A stretch of 5,764 bases of DNA. Source: Synechococcales cyanobacterium 340R_concoct_173_sub (lineage in GTDB: Bacteria > Cyanobacteriota > Cyanobacteriia > Leptolyngbyales > Leptolyngbyaceae). The notes below the pieces were generated by a model, which did no database searches, had not been told where the DNA came from, and worked only from the letters and a program-made list of their open reading frames with translations. Location: positions 1 through 5,764 of the forward strand of contig JANXNM010000079.1 in assembly GCA_025354065.1 (NCBI GenBank). The letters are read 5' to 3'. The first letter of the stretch is position 1; each line of letters starts with the position of its first letter. Positions 1 through 5,764 of the stretch are shown here, in pieces. A program made the translations under genes and the position numbers.

Positions 1-1
1 G

Positions 2-280
2 CCCACACCGATCGTATTGAACAAATCCTCTAGTAATATCTCTAATACCTCTTCTGTCCAAGAACACGACAGTACCCACATCCAGAACAATCTAGTCAAA
101 AAATCCACCGCTGGCACCAAACACAGCCCAGACTGGCTAGAAGCAAAATCCGTTGATCTCGGCTACAAAAAAAACTGGGCCGATCGCTGCATCGGGTGGC
201 TCGATTGGATTTTAGTGAAAATCGAGCAAACTTTCTTAACAATTTGGCAAGCTCTAGTCACTCTGTTTCAAAGTCGATAA
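2..280 (+). CDS. Unrecognised protein, C-terminal part (5' end off the window)
   Basis: The frame is open from the left edge to the TAA at 278-280, about 92 codons. There is a TTG at 17, but no stop lies between it and the edge and no convincing ribosome site precedes it, so this is most likely the tail of a longer gene. The first part is polar and low in complexity (Ser/Asn-rich, [10 protein letters not shown]), which suggests a flexible linker. After it comes a short ordered-looking end beginning [15 protein letters not shown] and passing into a Trp/Leu/Ile-rich helix ([20 protein letters not shown]) that ends in QSR. The helix looks amphipathic or membrane-surface-seeking rather than a clean transmembrane span. 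I do not recognise the family and assign no function. psbI follows on the same strand after 65 bases, so co-transcription is possible but unproven. Confidence 0.6.
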   Translation, partial: PTPIVLNKSSSNISNTSSVQEHDSTHIQNNLVKKSTAGTKHSPDWLEAKSVDLGYKKNWADRCIGWLDWILVKIEQTFLTIWQALVTLFQSR

Positions 281-345
281 CATTCCAGGTTAAGATACAT
301 TTCATAGATCAAACCCATCTCAAACTCTTCTTGGAGTATTTAGCC

Positions 346-462
346 ATGCTTACCCTCAAAATAGTTGTTAATGTCATTGTGGCGATGTTTTTATTGATGT
401 TCATTTTTGGTCTCTTAAACAGCGATCCATCACGGAACCCCAACCAACGTGACCTTGAGTAA
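346..462 (+). CDS. psbI: Photosystem II reaction center protein I (PsbI)
   Basis: This is a 38-residue single-span thylakoid membrane protein of the photosystem II core. In known structures PsbI sits beside the D1 subunit and helps stabilise and assemble the reaction centre. The sequence starts [15 protein letters not shown], has one hydrophobic span at about residues 5-27, and ends with the family signature SDPSRNP followed by a charged tail (QRDLE). Length and both ends match the PsbI family. The ATG at 346 is chosen because the family begins MLTLK and because GGAG at 333-336 lies nine bases upstream. An open frame continues back to a GTG at 196, but those 50 residues overlap the upstream gene and are not PsbI-like. 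TAAGAT at 291-296 could be a -10 element, but I see no clear -35. The tail (NPNQRDLE) differs a little from the usual NPGR form. Confidence 0.95.
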   Translation: MLTLKIVVNVIVAMFLLMFIFGLLNSDPSRNPNQRDLE

Positions 463-649
463 TTTCTCTTGTTAGTTGATGAAAAAATCTATTCGCTATC
501 GTGATAGACAGTTAGTGGGTTGGTTCTGAGACTGAACTAAAGAACAGATCGTTCACAGATTTATCTTCATAAGATCACTGTGCGATCGGTTTTCAGTTAA
601 GCCTTCAGTTCTTACCTTAGCTGTCTTAATTTTTTGTGAGACATTTTCT

Positions 650-2800
650 ATGCCCTATCCGGCTGTTTTCGCTGAATTGCTCAAGACCCCAGAATTCTTG
701 TCGCAAACTCCCCCCGCCCTGACCCAAAGTGTGGCCCAAAGTGCGCCCGATTTAGCACTTCCCTTATTGTCAGAAGCACCTCAGCCCATCAGCCCGAATA
801 GTGGCATAGTTCCCGCAGCAATCCCCTCGATCGAAATTTCTCCCAATTCCGATCGTTCCAGCAGCCCGATGCCTCCGAGTGCAGAAACTCCCGCATCTAC
901 CCGTCAAATTCCAACTAGTCAAACTCCAACCCCAACCAGTCCCGCCGTGCCGCTGCCCAGCGCAATTCAACCACTCGCCGCCGATGGCATGATTGAACTC
1001 AAAGCGGATCGACAAACCTACGACGATCGTCGCCAAATTTTTACCGCTGAAGGCAATGTTTTCATGCGGTTTCGCGATAGCCGAGTCAAGGCCGATCGGC
1101 TTCAAGTCAACCTAGTCAATCGTTTCGCTGTGGCTGAAGGAAATGTAACCTTCGTCAAAGGCTCGCAGGTCCTTCAAGGCGATCGATTCGATTACAACTT
1201 TGTCCAAGGAAACGGAAGCATTCGCGGAGCCAAAGGAGAAATCGCAACCCAAAGTACCCAAGATTTCACTGGACCCCTCAGCACTGATGTTTCAGCCAGT
1301 TCCACCATCGGCAAATCCATCAGCGATCGGATTTACCGCAATCAACCCGCCAGCATTATCGACAGCCGCATTGGTGCAGAACTAATTGTTGGGAGTGACT
1401 TTGCTTCTCTTGGGCAACAGGGGCTAGGTGGACGAGGCTTTCGACGATTGCGATTTGAGGCAGATTCAGCGGAGTTTTTTCCGGATGGCTGGGATGCAAA
1501 AAATATTCGGATTACCAACGATCCCTTTTCGCCTCCCGAGTTAGAACTGCGTGCCCGATCGGCCACCTCCCGCAAACGATCGATTTACGAAGATGAAATC
1601 TTGCTCGATAAGCCCCAACTCGTCTTTGACCAACGCTTTAAGCTTCCCATTCCCCGTAATCGGATTCTGCTGGATAAGCGACCTAAAAAAGACGTATTGC
1701 GGATTTCTCCAGGCTATGACAGTCTCGATCGGGGTGGATTTTACATCGAGCGCGGCTTCACTGTTATTGCATCCCCTAATTTTTATCTAGACATCACACC
1801 AGAACTTTACCTACAGCGGGCATTTAACAGCAGCAACGTCATCGATTGGTTTGGCGCAAAAGCAACAGTAGCCGCCAACGTAGGACGAACCCAGCTCAGT
1901 GCAGCCCTCGAACTGACAAGCCTTGACTTAACCCAATTTGAACAGCGCTTCCGGGGAAATCTTCAACTCCTTCAGCCGATCGGAACCCATACCCTAGCCT
2001 TGCAGGGAGCCTACCGTAAACGACTATTCAACAACTCCCTAGGCTTTCAAGATGTCCAAAGCACCATAGGCGCACTCCTCTATTCTCCCAACATTGCATT
2101 GTGGGACACCGGAATAAATCTCAGCTATCAAGTGGGCTATCAGTACATCAATGCCGACACCGATCGGGCTGACCTATTAAAGCCGGGGCGCACAAATAAT
2201 CGAATCAATTTACAGCGGTACCAAGCCGCCACCGCCCTCAGCCGCTATTTTCGAGTATGGCAAGGTGTAGGTCTACCCCAAACCCAAACTGAAGGAATGC
2301 GCTATACACCAGCGCCCGTTGTGCCTTATCTCGATTTCATCATAGGGACGACAGGGGTTGCATCAGCTTACACCAGTGGAGATAGCCAAAATAATGTGAC
2401 CTTTAGTGCTGGATTTAATGCCCAATTGGGTCATTTTTCAAAACCTGTTTTTGACTATACGGCGCTCAATTTGACCTATTCTCAAGCCATTAGAACCGGG
2501 AATTCACCCTTTTTATTCGATCGGGTTGCAGATGGAAAAATCTTAGCGGGCGGGCTTACTCAGCAAATTTATGGGCCAATTCGCGCTGGATTTCAGACCG
2601 CATGGAATGTAGATACATCCAAAGAAATTAGTACGGATTATTTCCTAGAATATAGTCGTCGTACTTATAATCTACGGCTACGCTATAACCCGACTCTATC
2701 CTTGGGATCGATTAATTTAGTGGTTAGTGATTTTAATTGGGATGGCGGTTCCGAGGGATTTAAGGATACTGGTATTGTGACAAATGGTGTTAGCCCTTAA
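650..2800 (+). CDS. OstA/LptD-like outer membrane assembly protein (DUF3769)
   Basis: This is a 716-residue protein of the cyanobacterial DUF3769 type, the counterpart of LptD/OstA, which inserts lipopolysaccharide into the outer membrane. After a short hydrophobic start come about 90 Pro/Ser/Thr-rich residues (17-110, including a 12-base in-frame duplication near 723-743), probably a periplasmic linker. An OstA-type repeat follows at about 114-200 (LKADRQTYDDRRQIFTAEGN, then VKADRLQVNLVNRFAVAEGN). The remainder, with alternating polar and aromatic stretches, looks like a beta-barrel and ends in SINLVVSDFNWDGG at about 687-700 plus a short tail. There are no cysteines, so the disulfide control known for E. 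coli LptD cannot operate. The start is doubtful: with ATG 650 the protein begins MPYPAVFAE, which looks like the end of a signal peptide, and the in-frame upstream bases look like its beginning. The family is confident; the N-terminus and exact substrate are not. Confidence 0.88.
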   Translation: MPYPAVFAELLKTPEFLSQTPPALTQSVAQSAPDLALPLLSEAPQPISPNSGIVPAAIPSIEISPNSDRSSSPMPPSAETPASTRQIPTSQTPTPTSPAVPLPSAIQPLAADGMIELKADRQTYDDRRQIFTAEGNVFMRFRDSRVKADRLQVNLVNRFAVAEGNVTFVKGSQVLQGDRFDYNFVQGNGSIRGAKGEIATQSTQDFTGPLSTDVSASSTIGKSISDRIYRNQPASIIDSRIGAELIVGSDFASLGQQGLGGRGFRRLRFEADSAEFFPDGWDAKNIRITNDPFSPPELELRARSATSRKRSIYEDEILLDKPQLVFDQRFKLPIPRNRILLDKRPKKDVLRISPGYDSLDRGGFYIERGFTVIASPNFYLDITPELYLQRAFNSSNVIDWFGAKATVAANVGRTQLSAALELTSLDLTQFEQRFRGNLQLLQPIGTHTLALQGAYRKRLFNNSLGFQDVQSTIGALLYSPNIALWDTGINLSYQVGYQYINADTDRADLLKPGRTNNRINLQRYQAATALSRYFRVWQGVGLPQTQTEGMRYTPAPVVPYLDFIIGTTGVASAYTSGDSQNNVTFSAGFNAQLGHFSKPVFDYTALNLTYSQAIRTGNSPFLFDRVADGKILAGGLTQQIYGPIRAGFQTAWNVDTSKEISTDYFLEYSRRTYNLRLRYNPTLSLGSINLVVSDFNWDGGSEGFKDTGIVTNGVSP

Positions 2801-2836
2801 GTCTATTCGGGTGATCTAGAGCAACAGTCTACCCAA

Positions 2837-2864
2837 GCTATAGTTAATAAGCTCTAGTTAATAT
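2837..2864 (+). repeat. Two-copy 14-base tandem repeat
   Basis: Bases 2837-2850 (GCTATAGTTAATAA) and 2851-2864 (GCTCTAGTTAATAT) are adjacent copies that agree at 12 of 14 positions. They lie in the 192-base gap after the OstA/LptD-like gene and before the hypothetical gene. The second copy also forms a perfect 7-base inverted repeat with CTAGAGC at 2816-2822 (partner GCTCTAG at 2851-2857, 28-base loop). No T-run follows, so it is not a convincing terminator. It may be a chance duplication or a pair of binding sites. Confidence 0.6.
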
Positions 2865-2992
2865 GTTGGCAGAATCACATATCCGATCGAGAATTCGTCT
2901 ACACTCAACCTGATAGGGCTGTAAATACTGAAGTGGCTTACATTTAGAGCAAATTATTTAATTCCCATTGATTCCATGGATTTAATCTGAAT

Positions 2993-3490
2993 ATGATCTA
3001 TCAAACATTGCCCGCCTGGACAAGCGCCCAACCCAACCCAGAAAATCTTACTAAACGAGATGCCGAGGCTCTGCTTCAGCACTACAGTTTTGATTTGGGA
3101 AATCGTCCCTTACAAGTACTATTGGCCGAATGGCAAGCCTTGTTTTCCCTAGATTGGATCAGGTTGGCAGTGATTGAAGCCTTATATTTAGGACGATATA
3201 AAGCCGTATCTGTCGAACAAATTTTGCGCCAATGGGTTAGACGGGACCAACCTGCGACTCATTTTAGCTACGAGTTTGAACATTTAGTTTGCGATCGGTT
3301 TCCCCGAACATTGCTACCGGATACAGGATTAATAAACAACAGTCCTGAAATCTCACGTTTAGGTTGGTTCCCTGAACATGTTCCGGGATGGATAGTTTTA
3401 GCTAAAAGAATTCAGGCCGAACGACTTGAAGCATTAGCAAAAGAAAATTTAAATAAGTTTGACGACAAGTTAGTGACAGATTTCTCTTAG
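2993..3490 (+). CDS. Conserved-looking hypothetical protein, possibly DnaD-like helical core
   Basis: This is a 165-residue soluble protein with no signal peptide or membrane span. ATG 2993 is the only standard start after the in-frame stop at 2969-2971; the ribosome site is poor (GGA at 2978-2980, 12 bases away). The core at about residues 20-104 is mostly helical: KRDAEALLQHYSFDLGNR, then WQALFSLDWIRLAVIEALYL, GRYKAVSVEQILRQWVRR and a HFSYEFEHL segment. From memory, this resembles a hypothetical family common in cyanobacteria. The pattern of a helix, a short basic turn and then an IL..W..R helix recalls the end of DnaD/DnaB-type replication domains, but that is only a weak inference. The C-terminal part (105-165) is Pro-containing, then charged, and probably variable. 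A second stop (TAG 3491-3493) directly follows the first. The gene converges on the phosphatase gene with a 22-base gap. Confidence 0.82.
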   Translation: MIYQTLPAWTSAQPNPENLTKRDAEALLQHYSFDLGNRPLQVLLAEWQALFSLDWIRLAVIEALYLGRYKAVSVEQILRQWVRRDQPATHFSYEFEHLVCDRFPRTLLPDTGLINNSPEISRLGWFPEHVPGWIVLAKRIQAERLEALAKENLNKFDDKLVTDFS

Positions 3491-3512
3491 TAGCATCAGC
3501 CTAAATCTCGAA

Positions 3513-4916
3513 TTAAGGCATTACCCGAAGCACAACTAGCGTCATATCGTCGGTGTTTGGATTCCCAATGCCAACAAACTCTTGAACTTGATCAAACAGA
3601 TAAGTCAAAATTTCCTGTGGATCGCTATAGTGAAGCGCAGCCCAACGAAATGATTGGATCAGGTTTTCTTCATCAAACTGAACCCCCATCGGATTCGCTG
3701 CTTCCGTAAATCCATCGGTGTAATAAATAATCAAATCCCCTGGGAAGAGCTGAATTTGACAATCTTGATAAGAAGTATTAGCGTCCAATCCAATCAACAT
3801 GCCTAAGGTATCAAGCCGTCCGATTGTATCAGTGGCCGATCGCCAAACAAATGGAGGATTATGGGCCGCATTGCTATAGGATAGAATGCGCGTTTTGGGA
3901 TCATATTCAGAATAAAACAACGTCACAAAGCGATTAGAATTTTCTAAATCGGCGTACATGACTCGGTTTAAATGCTGCAAAATCTTTGCCGGACTGTGAC
4001 CATTCAAAACCTCAGCCCGCAACATCCCTCGGGTCATGGTCATGATCAAACCTGCCGGAACCCCCTTCCCCATCACATCTCCGATCGTCACCCCCCATCG
4101 CCCAGATTTATCAACCGTTTGGCCCAAGGAACCCGCCGGAATAAAATCATAATAGTCACCCCCCACTCGACTCGCCGTTTTACATCGCGCCGCTAGTTGA
4201 ATTCCTTCGATCGTAGGACAGTTCCGAGGCAACAAGCGGTTTTGAATGTCTGCTCCAATTTCAAGCTCTCGATCGAGCCGTTCTTTTTTACGCAATTCAG
4301 TTGTGAGTTCATCATTATCGATCGCCACCGCCGTTTGGTCGGCAACAAGACGCACTAACTTTTGACGCTGCTCAGTCCAGGCATAGTTTGGATCACGACT
4401 AAAGACAAAAAGCCGACCCCGTTCGTGGGTTCTAGCAACAATAGACGTTCCGAAAACCTGAATTTCTTCCCCTAGAGTTTGGATCATTTGTTGATCAATA
4501 GATGCGATCGCTGCCGGAAACTTAATCAACGCTTCGGTTGGCTGAAGCTTGGCGATCGAGGTGGTGATTTGTCGGGCAGCACGCTCGAAGGCTTGACGGA
4601 CTTCTTGGCCCCAACGTGGATCTTGACAATGGATTTGCTCTAATTTCACTTGGCCATTGCGAAACATAATCAACGCACCGCCATCAGCATCCGTAACACG
4701 GGAAGCCATCATGGGAATAAGTTCTAAAAATTGGTTGAGATTGTTAAAGCTGCGCAGCGCAAACCCAAGAGAACTTAATAAATCCTGAATTTTAGTTTGC
4801 TCTCGACTGAGACGGGCAACTAATTCTTTAAGCGCCAGAATAGAGGTGCCATCCAAAGAATTCGTGAGGGCATTGGAACGATCGGTTAAGGAATAGGAGG
4901 AGGGAATAGAGGTCAT
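3513..4916 (-). CDS. GAF domain SpoIIE/PP2C-type serine phosphatase (RsbU-like)
   Basis: This is a 467-residue cytoplasmic signalling phosphatase. In this family the PP2C-like domain removes phosphate from a Ser/Thr of an anti-sigma-factor antagonist (STAS protein), and the N-terminal domain senses a signal. A short polar start and a coiled helix (24-50) precede a GAF-like domain (about 50-200: TDADGGALIMFRNGQVKLEQ to VRLVADQTAVAIDN). A charged linker helix (203-228, ending ADIQNRLLP) leads to the phosphatase domain (about 230-467). Its metal-binding motifs are intact: GGDYYDF at 252-258, TIGDVMGKGVPAG at 277-289, NAAHNPP at 349-355, GDLIIYYTDGFTEA at 393-406 and NTDDMTLVVL at 454-463, so it should be active. 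No transmembrane span or response-regulator domain is present. The start has no clear ribosome site. No kinase or STAS partner gene lies in this window, so the target is unknown. Confidence 0.92.
   Translation of the reverse strand: MTSIPSSYSLTDRSNALTNSLDGTSILALKELVARLSREQTKIQDLLSSLGFALRSFNNLNQFLELIPMMASRVTDADGGALIMFRNGQVKLEQIHCQDPRWGQEVRQAFERAARQITTSIAKLQPTEALIKFPAAIASIDQQMIQTLGEEIQVFGTSIVARTHERGRLFVFSRDPNYAWTEQRQKLVRLVADQTAVAIDNDELTTELRKKERLDRELEIGADIQNRLLPRNCPTIEGIQLAARCKTASRVGGDYYDFIPAGSLGQTVDKSGRWGVTIGDVMGKGVPAGLIMTMTRGMLRAEVLNGHSPAKILQHLNRVMYADLENSNRFVTLFYSEYDPKTRILSYSNAAHNPPFVWRSATDTIGRLDTLGMLIGLDANTSYQDCQIQLFPGDLIIYYTDGFTEAANPMGVQFDEENLIQSFRWAALHYSDPQEILTYLFDQVQEFVGIGNPNTDDMTLVVLRVMP
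4504..4511. repeat. HIP1 octamer (GCGATCGC)
   Basis: This is the only complete HIP1 palindrome in the window and lies inside the phosphatase gene. The shorter core CGATCG occurs about 27 times by hand count, in both genes and spacers. HIP1 over-representation is a known feature of many cyanobacterial genomes. Confidence 0.9.
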
Positions 4917-4966
4917 GAGGTAGTGAGAGATGATAAAGAGCGATCGTCCACTCGACCTATCGAACG

Positions 4967-5038
4967 AAGGGGTTGAATGGTTACAGAAGCTATGGAGACT
5001 AACTATAGCCGACTATATCTGCAGCGATTTAACCCCTT
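4967..5038 (-). other. Long-range inverted repeat in the presumed phosphatase leader
   Basis: AAGGGGTT at 4967-4974 is exactly complementary to AACCCCTT at 5031-5038. Pairing can continue inward to 4978/5027, giving 12 positions with 11 pairs and one A-C mismatch in the - strand RNA. The loop holds a second small hairpin, TATAG at 5004-5008 with CTATA at 5013-5017. If the promoter at 5090-5118 is used, this structure would sit in the leader of the phosphatase mRNA. I match it to no known riboswitch. It could be chance or a folded leader. Confidence 0.35.
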
Positions 5039-5089
5039 TAAATAAGATTAATGCTAGGGACTGATGCTCAAGATCCCCTAACCCACAGC

Positions 5090-5118
5090 AGTATACACAG
5101 GTCGTTCACAATTGACAG
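5090..5118 (-). promoter_or_regulatory. Candidate sigma70-type promoter for the phosphatase gene
   Basis: Read on the - strand, TATACT (5095-5090) is a good -10 element and CTGTCA (5118-5113) matches TTGACA at four of six positions, with a 17-base spacer. Transcription would start near 5083 and leave a leader of about 165 bases before the ATG at 4916. The placement in the spacer between ccs1 and the phosphatase gene fits independent expression of the latter. Confidence 0.4.
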
Positions 5119-5136
5119 TGATTTAGGTCGTGATTT
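5099..5136 (-). promoter_or_regulatory. Interleaved direct repeats at the candidate promoter
   Basis: On the + strand AGGTCGT occurs at 5099-5105 and 5125-5131, 26 bases apart, and GTGATTT occurs at 5118-5124 and 5130-5136, 12 bases apart. The set overlaps the spacer, the -35 element and the bases just upstream of the candidate - strand promoter. Such spacing is typical of sites for a dimeric regulator, but I recognise no known operator. The repeats are seen directly; the regulatory role is inferred. Confidence 0.3.
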
Positions 5137-5197
5137 TTTGACTTTATGTTGAAACTCTACCTAGATCAGACCAAAGAATTTGTTTCCTTCATAGAAT

Positions 5198-5764
5198 CTA
5201 GTGAAAGAGGGATTTTGAGGCACTGAGACGATCGAGCATCCCAATAAATTCACGTTCAAAGGTGACTTGCGCCCGGTTGGTGGTGCCGCCAAGATAAAGC
5301 TGGCCTTTTTCATAAAGTCCCCACACCTGAGAATGGGATACATAGCTCATTAGCACGCTGATCATCATCAATGCAAAGCCCAAATAGACCACAGGAATAC
5401 CCGGATCGGCCTTAATTTGTAACCCAGTACTGCCGACGACATCAACAATAGTGATTTTCACACCCTTCACATCCACCGACATCCCTTTCCGCACCGTAGA
5501 AATCAGTTTTCCATCCATGCCATAGACCAGCACCAGCCCCTGCATGTCTTTGACAATCAACGACACACCATCGCTACCATCGGGCTTAATGGGCACAAAC
5601 GTTCCCCAGAGACGACCGCTCGGAATCTTCAACTTGCCGACGGGGAAATTTAGGACGGGGCTGTTGTTAAATTTGAGGGCAATCCCAGCAATGGACCAAT
5701 CGGCTTGATACATGGTGATGCCTTTGTAGCGCATCGGCTCATTGACATGAATAGTTTTACGATC
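5198..5764 (-). CDS. ccs1: Cytochrome c biogenesis protein Ccs1 (CcsB/ResB-like), C-terminal part
   Basis: This is the last 188 residues of a Ccs1/ResB-type protein; the frame is open through the right edge, so the start and the first membrane spans are missing. With CcsA, Ccs1 forms the system II machine that carries haem across the membrane and attaches it to CXXCH apocytochromes, which in cyanobacteria include cytochromes f and c6. The visible part begins in the lumenal domain with the family-like stretch [17 protein letters not shown] (about 7-23). It continues with beta-rich sequence and ends in one membrane span (about 122-143, [20 protein letters not shown]). After that comes the family-like cytoplasmic tail SHSQVW and [15 protein letters not shown]. 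The ATG at 5734 is an internal Met, not the start. The stop is TAG at 5200-5198. The phosphatase gene follows on the same strand 281 bases downstream; no GC-rich terminator is visible between them. Confidence 0.93.
   Translation of the reverse strand, partial: DRKTIHVNEPMRYKGITMYQADWSIAGIALKFNNSPVLNFPVGKLKIPSGRLWGTFVPIKPDGSDGVSLIVKDMQGLVLVYGMDGKLISTVRKGMSVDVKGVKITIVDVVGSTGLQIKADPGIPVVYLGFALMMISVLMSYVSHSQVWGLYEKGQLYLGGTTNRAQVTFEREFIGMLDRLSASKSLFH

Noticed and set aside
490..580. Small hairpins after psbI (496-507, 533-555 and 563-575)
   Set aside because: The stems are only 4-5 bases and AT-rich with no following T-run, so they do not support a terminator call.
770..1105. 111-codon open frame on the - strand
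   Set aside because: It is wholly inside the OstA/LptD-like gene, opposite its Pro-rich linker, and its product is Gly/Arg/Cys-rich with no recognisable domain. It is a shadow frame.
1200..1790. Three further open frames of 61-79 codons (two +, one -) inside the OstA/LptD-like gene
   Set aside because: They overlap strong coding sequence in another frame and show no family features or ribosome sites.
3491..3512. Shared terminator between the convergent hypothetical and phosphatase genes
   Set aside because: The 22-base gap contains no inverted repeat or T-run.
3972..4196. 74-codon + strand frame opposite the phosphatase gene
   Set aside because: It lies antisense to the conserved phosphatase motifs and is Pro/His/Arg-rich, as expected of a shadow frame.
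5112..5150. Perfect TTGACA on the + strand (5112-5117) as a promoter
   Set aside because: No -10 element lies 16-18 bases downstream, and it would point antisense into ccs1.
5161..5343. 60-codon - strand frame at the end of ccs1
   Set aside because: It overlaps the conserved C-terminal tail of Ccs1 in another frame.
1..5764. CRISPR array, tRNA/rRNA gene, insertion sequence, phage or defence system
   Set aside because: I saw no regularly spaced repeats, cloverleaf-like sequence, transposase or integrase motifs, or terminal inverted repeats on either strand.

Overview
This window is from a cyanobacterium. It carries psbI, a photosystem II reaction-centre subunit. It also carries a cyanobacterial-type OstA/LptD outer-membrane assembly protein (DUF3769 family) and the C-terminal end of the system II cytochrome c synthesis protein Ccs1 (CcsB/ResB-like). 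The DNA is very rich in the hexamer CGATCG: about 27 copies by hand count, one of them inside a full HIP1 octamer GCGATCGC at 4504-4511. This is a genome-wide habit of many cyanobacteria. Moderate GC content and the HIP1-type bias do not let me name a genus.

Left half, + strand. The window opens inside an unrecognised reading frame (to 280) whose start is probably off the left edge. After 65 bases comes psbI (346-462, 38 aa), easily missed because an open frame extends 50 codons upstream of its real ATG. After a 187-base gap comes the OstA/LptD-like gene (650-2800). The nominal ATG there leaves only the tail of a signal peptide; the in-frame bases upstream encode what looks like the rest of one, without a standard start codon. 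A 192-base gap with a 14-base tandem repeat leads to a small conserved-looking hypothetical gene (2993-3490).

Right half, - strand. A GAF plus SpoIIE/PP2C-type phosphatase gene (4916-3513) converges on the hypothetical gene with only 22 bases between the stops. Upstream of it is a 281-base spacer containing a plausible sigma70-type promoter, nearby direct repeats and a long-range inverted repeat in the presumed leader. Beyond that is the 3' part of ccs1 (5764-5198), which continues off the right edge.

The genes do not form one pathway. psbI and ccs1 both serve the photosynthetic membrane (photosystem II core; haem attachment to c-type cytochromes). The OstA/LptD protein serves the outer membrane. 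The phosphatase is a signalling protein of the RsbU type, probably part of a partner-switching circuit not encoded here. I see no mobile element, CRISPR array, tRNA, rRNA or defence system. This reads as an ordinary chromosomal core region with several points worth checking, chiefly the OstA/LptD N-terminus and the phosphatase control region.
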